Part shown: positions 11,529 to 25,200 of the stretch, piece by piece
Numbering within the stretch: position 1 is the stretch's first letter
Layout: each line of letters opens with the position of its first letter
NCBI RefSeq assembly: GCF_003171515.1
Contig: NC_089392.1
Span: 1,426,001 to 1,490,000, forward strand
Origin: Pyrenophora tritici-repentis
Taxonomy: Eukaryota > Ascomycota > Dothideomycetes > Pleosporales > Pleosporaceae
Direction of reading: 5' to 3'
Length of the DNA: 64,000 bases
Notes under the pieces: generated by a model
What the model saw: only the letters and a program-made list of their open reading frames with translations
Database searches by the model: none
Told to the model about the DNA's origin: nothing
Translations under genes and position numbers: made by a program

Positions 11529-12066
11529 ACGTCTCAGTCTCATCAATGTAGATTAGATTACTAAACACAAGCATCAGCCGACGTCTCTGTAATCGCGCCA
11601 ATATCCAGACTTTTGCGTATCCAGGCATAGATAGTGCAGTGTAAAACAGGGACTGGACGAGTCCAAGGCCGATCACTGCCAAACAAGACTTTGTCCGCCA
11701 GGTTACTGCTAGTCGACGCCGGCGCCCTGACACATGCGCGAGCAGTTCGCACATGCCATCACGCTCACAGCCACAGCCAACAGCGCATGTTCTGTGTTGG
11801 TGACGTCCAGCGGCCGGTTTAGCGGAGCCATGGTCGTGATTCGCTGCGTCTGTCGGCATGGCTGGCGCCCCTGACGAAGCCTCCCCAGAGCTCTTGAGAG
11901 CCCCGCCGCGATTGCTTGAATCCTACAAAGTTGCAGCTTCGTATACGCCCTGTCTCTTGTTGATTTTCCTTTTGGATATCTAAACTAAATTAAATCTACG
12001 CTCCTCATCTTCGCACACGTCTGACAGAGGCTCGTATCGCTTGGCTGGTGGGCCAATTACGCAGCC
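11529..12066. other. Intergenic region between ATP12 and the OSBP gene
   Basis: No coding sequence is supported. It should hold the ATP12 terminator and the promoter of the downstream oxysterol-binding protein gene. Several short open frames on the minus strand show no features. Confidence 0.5.
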
Positions 12067-15000
12067 ATGGAAGGGTAAGTGGTCGTCCCTCCACGCCTCT
12101 CCAGCCGTCGATGCCGTCGATGGCGGGGGAGACATGTAGACGACGGGCAACATTGTCCCGCAGAACGACCTAAATCTAACCCACCGCCAGACATAAGCGA
12201 TCCAAGTCGGCCAGTGTTAAAAAGGTCCTTTCATTAGGATCTTCCAAGACCGACAACGCTCCGACGGATCCCAATGACACTTCTCCGCCGGCGTCAGCTA
12301 CCTCGGCCACCTCACAGCAGGCCTCACAGCTCAAAGGCTACCCTCCAAGCCACGGGAGGAGTCTCTCCAAGAAGACCAACCCCCATCTTTCCACGAGCAT
12401 GTCCAGTTTGGGTGCGGGGCAAGACGGTCTGACACCGTCGTCAGCCAGCTACCAACAGTCACCTAGCTCACCCACGTCCAAGTCGACTTCGATCGAACAG
12501 TCAGTGAAGCTATTCAGAGTATTCGAATCGTTGCGCAATGGAGACACGACTGCCATATCGAGGGCAATACGAGAGCAATCGGGCACAACTGATGGCGAGA
12601 ACAACCGGTCGTCACTGCAGCTACCCAGCGCGCGCACCGAAGGAACCTCGATACTGCATCTGGCCATACAATGTGCTGAGATGCCAGTCATCGAATTCGT
12701 TCTCTCCAACGCCACAGCAACGCCAGACTCACCCATAGACATCAACGGCCGTGATCGCGATGGCAACACGCCCTTGCATCTCGCAGCCACCCTCGGTCGT
12801 GCTCCGGTAGTACGCATGCTGCTCGATCAGCCCGGCATCAACGACTCGGTCACAAACTACAACGGCCAGACACCATTGGACCTGGCGCGGACACCAGACA
12901 TATTCCAGCAGCTGCAGCTCTCCCGCTCAATCTTCATCGACACCAATGTGAGGAAGATACAGACCATGGTCACTTCGGGCGATATGGAAGCACTAGAGAA
13001 GATTCTGCAAGATGCAAGGATAAAGAGTACTATTGACGTGAATGGTGGGGAACTAGCGACTGATCCAGTCGTCGTTGACGCTGGGGGCACACTTCTCCAT
13101 GAGGCAGCAAAGAAGAAGGATGTAAAGTTGGCACAATTACTGTTGCTGAACGGAGCCGACCCTTTTCGTCGGGACCGCAAAGGCAAGCTGCCCCAAGACT
13201 ATACCAAAGACGACCGTACACGCGCGATCCTAAAGCGGTCGCCTGCCGCCGCGGCAGCACAGAGGGGCATCCAGGAAAAGACCATACTTGCTGGCGCATT
13301 GCAGGGTCCAACTGCCGCCGAGAGTGGCATGGGCGTAAAGGAGTCTCGCGAGATGAAGGGATACCTGAAGAAGTGGACCAATTACACAACCGGATACAAG
13401 TTGCGGTGGTTTGTACTTGAAGATGGCGTTCTCAGCTACTACAAGCACCAGGACGATACGGAGTCTGCATGTCGTGGTGCCATCAACATGCGGATAGCAA
13501 AACTCTACATGGACCCGCAAGACAAGCAGCGGTTTGAGATTCAGGGCAAGTCGTCAGTCAAGTACCACCTCAAAGCAAACCATCAAGTTGAGGCCAAGCG
13601 ATGGTTCTGGGCCCTGAACAACGCGATCCAGTGGGCCAAGGATGAAGCACGTGAAGAGGAGAAGCGAGCAACACAGGATCACGAAGTTCTGAAGCAGGCC
13701 AAGATCGAGCAGATCAAAGGCGAAGGGGATGCATCAAGTCTCGGCAGTTCCAAGTTGGCGAGCTCGAAGAACCTCGCTACTGGTACGTTCACAGTTATTA
13801 CTCTACCAGATCGTGCCCACTAACCTTACTCCAGCATCGTCACTGGGTGTCCCTCTGCCTGGTTTGGACACCACATCGTCACGAACTGCAGTAAGTGTGA
13901 CAGAAGACCCTCCAAGTGTCTATGAGCCCAGTATGTCTGGCCACGGACTGGACAGGATGGTCAGCAACATGGGTACAGCCACGGTTGCTGGTGACGATGA
14001 AGATGAGGACGACTACGGTGATGATACTAGCAGTCATGAAATGAAGCCGCAGAGCAAGGATGCATTCAACATCACAGCGCAATCAGCAAAGCTGCAGCTT
14101 GAACTGTTAACCTCCGTTTCCGCAGCACTGCAAACGGAGAAGAACCGCTCGCCCCACCTACAAATCTCCGATCCTTTGATGCTACAGGCATTAGCCTCAT
14201 ACGAGTCAGCTATCGGCAACCTCAAAGGTCTTATCGGAGACCTACTCAGAATATCCAGAGACCGCGACGCGTACTGGCAATATAGGCTCGATCGCGAGGC
14301 CAATGTGCGCCGCATGTGGGAAGAGAGCATGGCCAAGGTTGCCAAGGAGCAGGAGGAACTTGAAAATCGGATAGGCGAATCTGAAGAAAAGCGGCGGAAG
14401 CAGAAAAAAGCTCTACGGGAAGCATTGGAGGACTACGACAAGCCTATGCCCGGTTCTGATGCTAAAGCGGACGAAGATGACTTTGCCGACGCTGCGGAAG
14501 ATGGAGAACAGCAAAAGACGATGACATCTCACCTTGGACCTCCTGCGCAGGATCCGAAAGTTAAAAGAAAGGCAACCTTTGCCGATATTGCAGCCGACAT
14601 ATCAGACTCGGATTCAGAAGATGATGAGGAGTTCTTTGATGCGGTAGGGGCTGGTGAGGTTGAAGTCGTGGAGATGCCTGCGCCTGCTGTCGCTCAAGAG
14701 AAGCAAGCGGATGCTGAATCTTCTTCTGACGACTCACTAGAGAAGAAGCACAGCGAAATCGCTACGGCGTGGGCAGGTTACGAAGATGGGCCACGAAAGA
14801 AGCTGGCATTGGACGCAGACGACAGACCGAAGGTCGGCCTCTGGGTATGCTGGACACCATACAAATCAGCGAAACTGTACTAACAAAACAACAGGGCATT
14901 CTCAAGTCTATGATTGGCAAGGACATGACCAAGATGCCGCTACCTGTATCATTCAACGAGCCAACCTCGCTGCTCCAACGTGTCGCTGAAGACATGGAGT

Positions 15001-16110
15001 ACACCGATCTCCTCGACACTGCTGCTGAACGTTCTGATTCTACAGAACGTTTGCTTTATGTTGCTGCCTTTGCTGCATCTGAGTATGCCTCGACTATCGG
15101 TCGTGTCGCGAAGCCGTTCAATCCTCTTCTTGCTGAGACGTACGAGTATGCTAGACCAGACAAGGGCTATCGCTTCTTCATTGAACAAGTCAGCCATCAT
15201 CCACCTATCGGTGCAGCATATGCTGAATCGACCAAGTGGGATTACTACGTAAGTACCTACATGCTGCTTTATGAAATGAGTTAACATAGAATAGGGTGAA
15301 TCCGCAGTGAAATCGAAATTCTACGGCAAATCCTTTGATATCTTCCCGCTTGGTACATGGTTCCTGCGCCTCCGTCCCACATCGATGGGAGGAAAGGAAG
15401 AACTTTACACCTGGAAAAAGGTCACCACGTCTGTCATCGGTATCATAACGGGTAACCCCGCCGTCGACAACTACGGCCCCATGGAAATCACAAACTGGAC
15501 CACAGGCGAGAAATGCATGCTCGATTTCAAACCCCGTGGCTGGAAAGCATCGTCTGCATACCAGGTTGTAGGAAAGGTGCTCGACGCTGAAAACAGAGTC
15601 CGTTGGAGTATCGGTGGGCGATGGAATGACAAGATCTACGCTCGTTTCACGCCAGGGTTCGAGGACGCTGATATCGAAAAGAGTGGGAAGAGTGCTACCA
15701 AGAGCGGTGACAACAAGGCCTTCCTCGTCTGGCAAGCGCATGAGCGGCCAGCCGGCATACCCTTCAATCTCACGCCCTTTGGTGTCACTCTCAACGACAT
15801 ATCTGACAAGCTTCGCCCCGTGATCGCGCCGACCGATACGCGCCTGCGGCCGGACCAGCGCGCCATGGAAGACGGTGAGTACGACTTTGCTGCCACGGAG
15901 AAGAGCCGCGTCGAGGAGAAGCAACGCTCTACCAGGAGACAGAGGGAAGCTGAAGGCAAGGAGTTTTCGCCAAGGTGGTTCACAAAGGGTAGATGTGAGG
16001 TTACGGGCGAAGAGTACTGGGTGTTCAACCACGAGTATTGGAAGATTAGACATCGTGTTGCTCAGGGAGAAATGTCCTGGGAGGAAGCCGGTCTGGAAGA
16101 CATTTTCTAG
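12067..16110 (+). CDS. Oxysterol-binding protein, Osh1/Osh2 type (ankyrin, PH, FFAT, ORD), five exons
   Basis: Exons 12067-12074, 12191-13782, 13835-14844, 14895-15248 and 15295-16110 give 1,259 residues. The tiny first exon codes for only two full codons and part of a third (ATG GAA GG), then a 116-bp intron. Ankyrin repeats lie at about 150-340 ([26 protein letters not shown]). A PH domain follows at about 390-485 ([20 protein letters not shown]). A FFAT-like motif sits near 797 in an acidic run (DDEEFFDAV). The C-terminal sterol/PI4P-binding ORD starts near 871 and carries the family signature EQVSHHPP near 966. By family knowledge such proteins move sterol against PI4P at ER contacts with Golgi, vacuole or plasma membrane. 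VAP binding through FFAT is inferred. Gene order of domains matches yeast Osh1 and Osh2; which of the two it replaces is not decidable. Confidence 0.93.
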
Positions 16111-16314
16111 ACTAGCTAGATTAGAAACGGTGCCTTTGGCACTGCTGGAGATGCACTTGAACAAGGGTCTCTTTTTCCCTAACTTTTATCTAACAATCCT
16201 TTCATGTACATAGAGCCCTAAGTGGGTGGTAGTCCCCTTGAGTTGAAAAATAGCACAACGTACGTCCACCTTATGTAAATGCATAACACACCCTTCTACC
16301 ATGAAAGGCACTTA

Positions 16315-19300
16315 CTACTGCAGCATACCTTCCAAACTCTCACCCAAAATCTCCTCCATACCATTCTTCCACCTCTGGCACTCGCGCTCAACAATCTCAT
16401 CATCATCCTCCATGAGCTCACTAATAAACGGTAGCATCTCCGGCAACAAACCCAGCCACTCCTCACCTAGCCTCCTCGTCAAGCTCTGCTCGCAAAGTAC
16501 AGTCGCTAGACGCGTATGCCTGTCATCACTGCGCATATTCTTGAGCAAGATGGTGTTCATCTCGCGGTGATTTTCCATAGAGGAACTAGACGCGGCAGCG
16601 AGTTCAGTGATTGTGGGAATAACGTTGTTTGTGTTATTCTCTGGCGTGGAAGTTGAGGCGGAGGGTAAGGCGAGGAGAGAGAGCAGAGGTGGCATGATTG
16701 TGCCAAAGTGGGAGGGTGCTTGCCAGAAGCCGTCTTGGTCGTGTTGGAAGGATTTCTGGAGGGCGGAGAGGACGGCGGCGCGGGGGGCGACGGCGAGGTC
16801 GGTGGTTGCGAGTTGAGTGAGGAGTTTGGCGGCGGGCTCGACGATGTAGCTTGAGTAGCTGGTTACGAGGGACTGAGGGGTGGTTAGTTGCAATTAAGTT
16901 GTTGGGAGTAGGTAAATAACGTACCTTGAACTTATCGAAGAAGGCGGCGAGGAACTTGTAGAATGTAATGGAGCGTTGAAGATCTGTGGGTACGGGGCCT
17001 TCCTGGTCGACGAGCTGGGCGAAGAAGGGACGGAAAGTAGCATCGCTGAGCTTGAGAACCATAGCAATGACAGATTCAATGAAAATGTTTTCGAGTTGCT
17101 CGACTTCCTCGTCATCAACCTTGTCCTCGTTGTTCTCCGATTGGACAATTTCCCGTAGGCGGAACGTTTGCAAGAGCAAGCTGAATAGCGGCGAGCTTGC
17201 TTTCACGAGCTTAACCTTAGTCTGAGCGTTGATGGTGGAGCGCAAGAGCTCAAGGTGCTCAAGCGAGGCTTCAAAACCTTGGAACGCGGCGTGTGACCAT
17301 GTTGATTTGATTGCGGCGAATACTTCCTGAGCGCTAAGGTGCTCTGACACGCTTTGAAAGAATGCATTGCGGCTGACATCGCAGGCATCTTCCAAGTCAG
17401 CAGCTGCAGAGCGCTGTGACAGCCGAAGCGCTTTGTCCAGATATTCGCGCGAAAACATGTAGCCCAAACGCTCAACAATGTTAGAGAGTAAGGTGAAGAT
17501 GGCGTTGTGGAGCCCTGTCTTCTCTGTCTCAATGGCATGTGCCAGATACTCAAACGCTGTTGGGAGGATGGTGGGGAGCAGGGAGATTGCCTCATCTTCA
17601 AGGACGTCAACGACAGATGTGAGGCAGATCAAAGACAGGATGCGAAGCCTATCCTCGCTGCTCAACAACGACTGCGGACCGGCAATGACCTGAGCCACCA
17701 ACGAAACAGCGGATATATCCTTCTTTCCGAAGCGTTCGATGATGCGGTCTATGCAGCTGACCGAGATCATTTTGACATCCGTCAGTGCTGATTGTTGTAA
17801 AACCTTTTGGGCGCTAGGCAGGAAGGAGATGAGGGCTTCTACAGACTTGCGGTCGTTCTGCTTGACGGTGCCCGCTCGTAGCTCGACCGACCTAATAGAG
17901 GCGGCTTGTACATGCGAATCTGTGCTTGACAGGAGTAGCTCTGCTGATTTGGTGAGATCAGTTGTTGGCAGCAGGTCCAAGCAGTTAGCAAGAACACTGC
18001 TGCATCCTGCATATAGCTTTGGGCTTGAAACCAGCTTCCTCGAGAGCTGAACAGTTGTTTCGACGATGTCTGCGAAGATCTTACGCGGTTTCTCGGGATC
18101 ATCCTTCTTTCGGTATGCCCTCGTGACATGTGCCTTCATCTTCTCATCAAGGGCGAGATCCGCCAAACACGTGAGCATGCTCTGGATTGTTACATCGAAC
18201 CTGTTTTCTTTGACCTTCTCTTTCAAACCAAACAGTGTCTCCGCGACTTGGGGCTTTGGCGCAACTGCATTGCTGAGTAGATCGAGGTAGCCTTTGATGG
18301 TGACAAGGGTATGAACAGGCTCAAAGTTGAGCAACAAGTCGGCGCAGAATCTACGTTGCTCTTTGCTATGGTATCGTTCTGCAAGTAGTGCGACGATAGC
18401 TGGAAGGGAATCCTCGGGACCCAGTGTACGAGCCAGCTCCGCGAAGAGCTTCATCCTCCTGTGTAGAGGAATATGCTCGAAAGCAGCAGTGAAACTGAGC
18501 AATAAGTCGGATACACCGGCAATGAAGTCTCTGTGCTTTGAGCGAAGAGAGGCGGCCAGTTGGGGTACTACACGCGAGATGGTCTTATCAACAACCTGGG
18601 CAGAGTAGTCGTCGTGTTGTCGCAGCAGAGTAGACCCGATGAAGGTGAAGATAGGCATGAGATTGTGCAAGATAAGATCCGGGACCCAAGAAGCAAGATT
18701 GGAGATCAAGAGTAGCGCGCTGTTCTGTACTTGCGGGCTGCTGGAATGCCGAATGCAATCAATCAGAAGGTCGGCGCGTACGCTTGACTGATAAGAGGTC
18801 GTTTCATCTTGCTCCTTCAAGGTCTGTACAATCGGGCTCAGGGAACTCAGAATGATACTCTGTAGATATACTAGCTCAGATCCTGATTGTTGTTTGAGTG
18901 GTTGCAATTCAGCAAAGATACCGAAAAGGTTGTTGAACAGCGTCGGATGTTGTCCTGGGTTTGATCCTTCAACCAACTCAAGGACTAGTGTGAGTTTCCT
19001 AAGAAGTCTTTGGACGTCGTCTTGGGAAGATAGCTCTACACGTGCTATCTCGTTTCTACTGGTTCTCCTCCTCTTTGCTGCTGGCGGTCCATCTGGCATG
19101 GCCGTGGGGGAAGGGACACTGTCCAGGAACGAGACCAGGATTGCTGAATCTAGGCTGACATCGCGAAGGGTCTCCACAGACCTCTCTCTGCAGAGCTTGT
19201 CCAAAGACCCATCACCTTCACCGGTAGCTAAGCCCAGCATGCATTGAGCCAGTGAATGCCGTGCCTCTGATCGGAATGAAGACCAGGAAGCGTGGATTCG

Positions 19301-21736
19301 GTCAAATGCAGCACTGACCAACACCTCGCGCTCCTTGTTCAAGGTCCCGGTAATGATATCCTGCAAAAGCTGTGCGCTCTTCGCCTCTCTCGGTAGCGTT
19401 GAAGCAAGATGAGCCTGGTCAACCTCCGAAATGGAGCAACCTTCGTGGGCGCAGCTGGTGGATACACTAGTAGCTGAAAGAGCAGACCACTTGTTCAACA
19501 GTGGAATTACAAAACTGGCGCGGATCGTGTCGGAGACCTTTCCGCGTATGTTGAACATCGGAAGCAGGCGCATACGAACTCTCAGAACCGGAGTGAGACT
19601 AGCATGGCTTGCGAAGAACCCGAGAACTGCCGTTCTTGTCTGCATCTTGAACGATTGCTTGGGCTGGTTTTTTGATTGTGCTCCTTCCAGGATATCTCTG
19701 AGCGCAGGGATTACAAAGGTTGAATCCATGACGCATTCCTCTAATATAGGCTGCAGCATCTGAGTAATGAAAATCAAGAACTCTTCAGGCTTTAGCTCGG
19801 AAATATTCTTTGAAGCCTCGCCATACAAATCAGACTTGCCCCAAGAAGGCACCTTGGACTTTGCAGATGCCTTCCGTGCTATGAGGCCGATGCATCCAGC
19901 AGCTGAGCGACGGACGAGTGGAATCGGATCTGAAAGTGCTGAGACGAGATATGGCAAGATGTTTTGCAGAAGATGTGCAGCTTCAAGCTTTTCAAAAGAA
20001 GACGCCGCGCCACGAAGGGCGGCGACTCGGATGGTGACAGGGGCAATACTGGTCCAGACACGAGCGAGAAACGACAGATAGAGTGGATGCTGTAAGGCTG
20101 CCTCTTTCTTCAAGCCGTCTAAGCCAAGAAATCGCCTGGTTTGCTTTGTAGACACAGCTATCTCAAAAACGCTGGCAGTCTCATTGTACTGGCTTTCGCA
20201 GTCGCGATCGAAGAAGCTGCTGACTGTGAGTTCTGGTAGCTGGACAGGAGGCTTCTCGGTTGACTCGTCGTCCACATCCAGCATCTCTTCATCGGATTCG
20301 TCATCCTTGGTTTCCTCAATCCCCGCGTCTTGCGAAATAGTAAGCCCTAGCGACTCTAGGTTTGCGTTGTTCTGTTTGGCCGCCTCTTGTAGTATGCTCG
20401 ACAGCTCTTTCGATTCGACGAGTTTTGTCGCGATTTGGAGCAACTCTCCATGCTCCTCAGATCCTGGGGCGCTGTCGCAAAGAATCTGGGTGAGGGCTGA
20501 AAGAAGTATTTGAATGCGCCACCTGCCGAGCAGACCGGATGCGATCAGCTCGTGGAAGACGCCCTGATTCTCCTCGGAACTCACACTGAGCGCACCTAGA
20601 GCACAGCCCAAGGCAAGTCGGCCGACCTGACACTGGTTGGAGACCAATATCAACTTTTGGACAAGTTGTGGTGTCTTGAGTAGGCCCTTGGCTACTCTGG
20701 TTGGAATGGGCGCCTTGGAGCGCTCCATGGCGATAATAGCTAAACAGCCTAGACATGATTGGAGCGACGCTTCATCATGCGCTGCAATGACAGCCTCCAT
20801 GAGACCATCGAGGACCTTGTCTCCAACCTTGGCCTGGTTGACCAGCATGATGACAATGGCGTAGCAGGCCAATACAGTGTCGGCTCCGTGCTTGGCCTGC
20901 ATACAGGTGTTGAGCACAGGGAGCAGGTCCAAGACGAGCTTTTCGGTACCTTGATCTTGGAGCTCTCTTCTGCCGGAGCTCGAATTGCTTAGTATGCCAT
21001 AAATTGCTTCGACGGTGATTCCAGACCAAAAAGATAGCATGTGCGAAGCCTGGTGACCTGCCTCTACCACCTTGGCAATGTACGATTGGTAGGCTTCGAA
21101 GAATTGAGGTGTATTAATGGCCGTGTAGGCGATGGTCCGCTGAGGGATATTGGTCGGCGCTTGGATGTATGGGAAGAGGAAGCGAATAGCGTGGGGAGGA
21201 CTGGCGGGCAGTATGGAAAGAAGCGCAAGAAATTGGGGCGTATTGTGGTAAGGTAGGTAAGTGAAGACGAGGATTTTGGTATTGTACTCGTGAATACTGC
21301 ATCATAGTCAGCGATCCTGATGCAGCAAAGTCATGGAGGTTTGATGCTGCCAAACATACCGAAATCTCCTCACAAGCCACTCTAGGGCCTTTTCTGCGGG
21401 TTTGAGCAACAGTCTTGGTCCGACCAGCGTAATGAAAGCCTCGAGTGCTGTATCTAACCTCCGGTTCTCATCCTTGGTCATCTGGGTGCGGTCCTCAGCC
21501 TTGCTCTGCTCGCTGAATAGACTCTTGGAAAAGCGCATGAACCTCGAGTCGAGGGCGCAAAGGTCCTTGTACCCCTCATAGCAAATCAGATAAACAGTCT
21601 CAAATGACTGCGAGGCGGCGATCTTGGGCTCGAATAGTAATGACTTTCCGTGTGCCGACTTTTGCGCGCGCAAGTCAAGCTGCTGGGTGCTCGTAGCCGC
21701 GATGGTCGCGAGCTGTTTCTGTAGTGCCGTCGCCAT
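16315..21736 (-). CDS. UTP10: UTP10, HEAT-repeat U3 snoRNP / small-subunit processome protein, three exons
   Basis: Exons 21736-21360, 21296-16925 and 16872-16315 (introns of 63 and 52 bp) encode 1,768 residues, almost exactly the length of yeast Utp10. The N-terminus (MATALQKQLATIAA, then LLFEPKIAASQS) is characteristic of the family. Joining exon 1 to exon 2 yields the conserved VHEYNT-like segment (IHEYNTKILVFTYLPYHNT). HEAT-type helical repeats fill most of the protein, and the BP28CT-type C-terminus ends in exon 3. In yeast Utp10 is part of the t-UTP/UTP-A complex in the nucleolus, supporting rDNA transcription and early 18S rRNA processing. It is divergent from the NRDE2 gene, sharing a 475-bp promoter region. 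Confidence 0.93.
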
Positions 21737-22211
21737 CTTAGCAAACGATTATGGTCGCGAAAAGCTTCAGCTGATGTATTCCGAGATTCCAGAGGCCATG
21801 GGATGCAGTGAAATAGCTTGGGATTAGTCGTGGCCGCTGCGTCCAGAAGCTAGAGGTCGGCGGTGATGCGCATTCAAAATTTCGAGATGCAAGATTTCAC
21901 GCTAGTGGCATTTTACGGCGCGCCGTTCGTGCCAAAGGCGACGCCGGACTCCCGAGGCACGTGCAACGCGACGTTCACCCCGTTCTCATCTCTCAGGACG
22001 ATTTAGAGTCTGTGATCGGTCTTTTGGCCTCAAATAACGTTATGATGATCATGTGACGTCGTCTGCAGACTTATCCTTGACTCAGCCTGTAGTGGGGCAG
22101 CTTCACCCCCGAGGTCCGCATCACCATCAACGCGACTCTTGTTTCCACAACCGCTGCATCTGGCTGCATTCCGGATAATCAACCAGAACTTTGGATACCA
22201 GCTATCTCCAG
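21737..22211. promoter_or_regulatory. Shared divergent promoter region of UTP10 and NRDE2
   Basis: 475 bp separate the two start codons. No gene is seen. The region includes GCACGTGC near 21959 and TGACGTC near 22054, possible bHLH and bZIP sites. Function is inferred from geometry alone. Confidence 0.4.
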
Positions 22212-25200
22212 ATGGCTTCCAACGTCCCAAAGTTTGCAAGCTTTCGTCCGAAGCCAAAGCCAAAGCCAGCTCCCGAACCGCCGAAGGAACCCCAACACGA
22301 AAAAGTTGGGCAATCGTCAAAAGAGAAGAGAACAAGGCCGCACTCGCCGACCCTTAAGAGTGGGGAACAGGATGCCCCAGCAAACAAGACCTACTTCCGT
22401 GATCGACGTGGGGACGTGGACATAGTACGATATGGCACCCTTAATCGATACGACATACCGCCTTATCGTCGCTTTGGCCATGGTTGCGTACTAGGCATAT
22501 CTACTGACCAAAGGATTGACCGCGAACATTCGACTGACAAAGCAGTTTACATCATACCAGCCCAGGGTAAACGTCAAAAGCGACTTCTGACAGACAAGCA
22601 TGCAAACCGGACGAATGAGCGTGCCCTGAAATTAATGAACACCAACACCAATGGTGATAAGCTGCAAGAGGATTTTATATTTCTATCTACAAACCCGAAG
22701 CGAAAGCGTAGCGACACCGACGATGAAGACGAGGCTATGCCGGAAATCGACTATCGGAAAATCCAAGGACCAAACTCTGTCGAACCGATTGATCCAGATA
22801 CACAGTACGAATCGGACGCTGATGTCACAATCGATGTGGAAAATACCCGCAAGAACGCCAGCCTCATACGGCGAACGAGAGAACACCCAGAGGATGTTTC
22901 CGGCTGGATAGCGTTGATTGCCCATCAGGAAGCCATGTTGAAGCTCGAGCGACCGTCTGCCGACTTGACCGCATCTGATCGAGCACATCTTGCCGATATA
23001 CGCATCAGCACGTACGAGGAAGCCTTGAAGAAGATTGGCAAAGACTACAATGGTCGACTGATGCTGTACACCGGATTGATGAAGGAGGCAGAGAGAGCAT
23101 GGGATGGAACCAAGCTAGCCAGTAAATGGAAGGAACTGCTGGAGAAGTATTCACAAAGCGTGGATCTGTGGATGATGTACCTTGATTATGTGCAGTCGAA
23201 GTTCACCAGCTACAAATACGAGGACTGTCGGACAATCTTCTTGAGGTGTGTCAGAGCTTTGAGCGCATCTGGGAACGACGTTTCTCCATCGACTACCCTG
23301 CACATACTGTTACGCTTGACATCTATGACCCACGAAGCAGGGTATCAAGAGCTTGCTCTCGCAATCTGGCAGGCTTTACTCGAATATCACTTGTTACGTC
23401 CGGAAGGGAATATTTCCACGGAATCATTCGAGTCGTTCTGGGATAGCGAAGTACCACGTATCGGTGAACTAGGTGCAAGAGGGTGGAAACATCAGACTCC
23501 TTCCGACGACGCTATACTGACAGATGTTCCACCTTTGCAAGACAAGGATCCATCGATCAGTTTCATCGAAGATTTCACGAAACGCGAGACGGATGCTACT
23601 GCCAAGCTGCGTTTCCCTGGGCGCGCTTCTGATAATGTCGCTGAAGACGACGCTTTTCACACCATCTTCTTCGACGATCTAAAACTATACCTGGAAGCAG
23701 TACCACATGGAATATCAGCGACACTACTCATAGACGCATTTCTATGTTTCTGTGGCTTGCCACCGTTAGCGATGTCTAGTATTCAGCGCAGCTGGTGGTC
23801 AGATCCCTTCCTGCAGCGCCATTGGCAACTGTCTTCTTCTAGTACTGAGGAGACAACCCACTTCATGCAAACCCTCAAAAGCTTCATGCCGTGCCCAGCA
23901 AATAGCTTCCAGATGACTACTGAACTACTTTTCCAGCAGGATTTCTCGCTTGATGGCGTAAATCTCAGTCCAGATTTTATCAGGCGTCTCTTCAAACTCT
24001 TAGTTTCGGAGTCAATGGGTGGTGGAGATATCGCTGGAGAGTATCTACTTGCTTTTGAACGCCAATATTTCCCCAAGGAAGCTTTCAAGACCGCAAAACG
24101 ACTACTAAAAGGACAGCCAATGCACTCACGCCTATACAATGCGTATGGGCTGGTTGAAGCAAATCTCGGAAATTCAGCCAAAGCTGATCAGGTTTTTCAT
24201 ACTGTACTCTTCATGCGACATGGAAATACTGCATCTCTCACCTCAGAGAATCTGGAGTTGTTCAGCAACTGGGTCTGGCAAGCACTCCACGAAGGGAAGC
24301 AACAGGAAGCATTGTGGCGGCTCTTATCACCTCATACCAGTGCACCACCACAAGGTGCTGAAGACATACAACCAGATCGCACACATATCGATAGTGTGCG
24401 TACAACACTTACAGAAATGAGCGAGCGCGCATTATTTGATCAAGATCATATGAAAGCAGTTCAGAGTAGTGCACTCTGTGCACTGCTCGCGTATCTGTCC
24501 AACGATTGCAACGCCGGGCATGCCCTCGAAGTCCACCATAATTTTTCAGCGTGGTTCGCATCACACAAGCTGTCAAAATCTCCCTCCGCAGAACTCCACG
24601 CCCAAGAAATCGCACGCCTCCTCACCCACCACGTCACTCATGCGCCGATCGTCAAGCCATCTCTGGTTCGCACAGCGCTCGAGCCACTCATCTCTCGCTT
24701 CCCAAACAATACCATCCTGCTATCACTCTACGCGGCAAACGAAGCGCGCTTCTCCATCGACGATAGGGTTAGGGGTATCATGCACCAGAACGCGCTGCAC
24801 AGCTCAGAAGAGAGGAGTATCGCAGGTTGGGCTTTTGCAATCCACTACGAGAAGCTCAAAGACGAGATTTCCGGCACAACCTCTCACTCCATCCGTGCCC
24901 TATACAAACGCGCTACAGAGACTACTGGGGTGCATTGTCCCGCACTATGGGACGCATACGTACACTTTGAGCTAACGCAGCTTGATAAAGAGCGCACTAG
25001 ACGATCAAGCAAAGCCTCACGCCACGAAGGAAAGAAGAGTAAGTGGGAATCCAGGGTTGAAGAAGCAGAGCAAAGAGTCAGAGATACGTTCTATGCTGGC
25101 CTGAGAAATTTGCCGTGGTGTAAAGAGTATATCATGTTCGTCTTTACAGACGCAAAAGACGTATTCGGGGATGAAGAGAAATGGAAATTATCTAGAGTTT

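Noticed and set aside
22191..22211. Upstream extension of NRDE2 from a TTG codon
   Set aside because: TTG is an unlikely start in a fungal nuclear gene; ATG at 22212 gives the family-like N-terminus.
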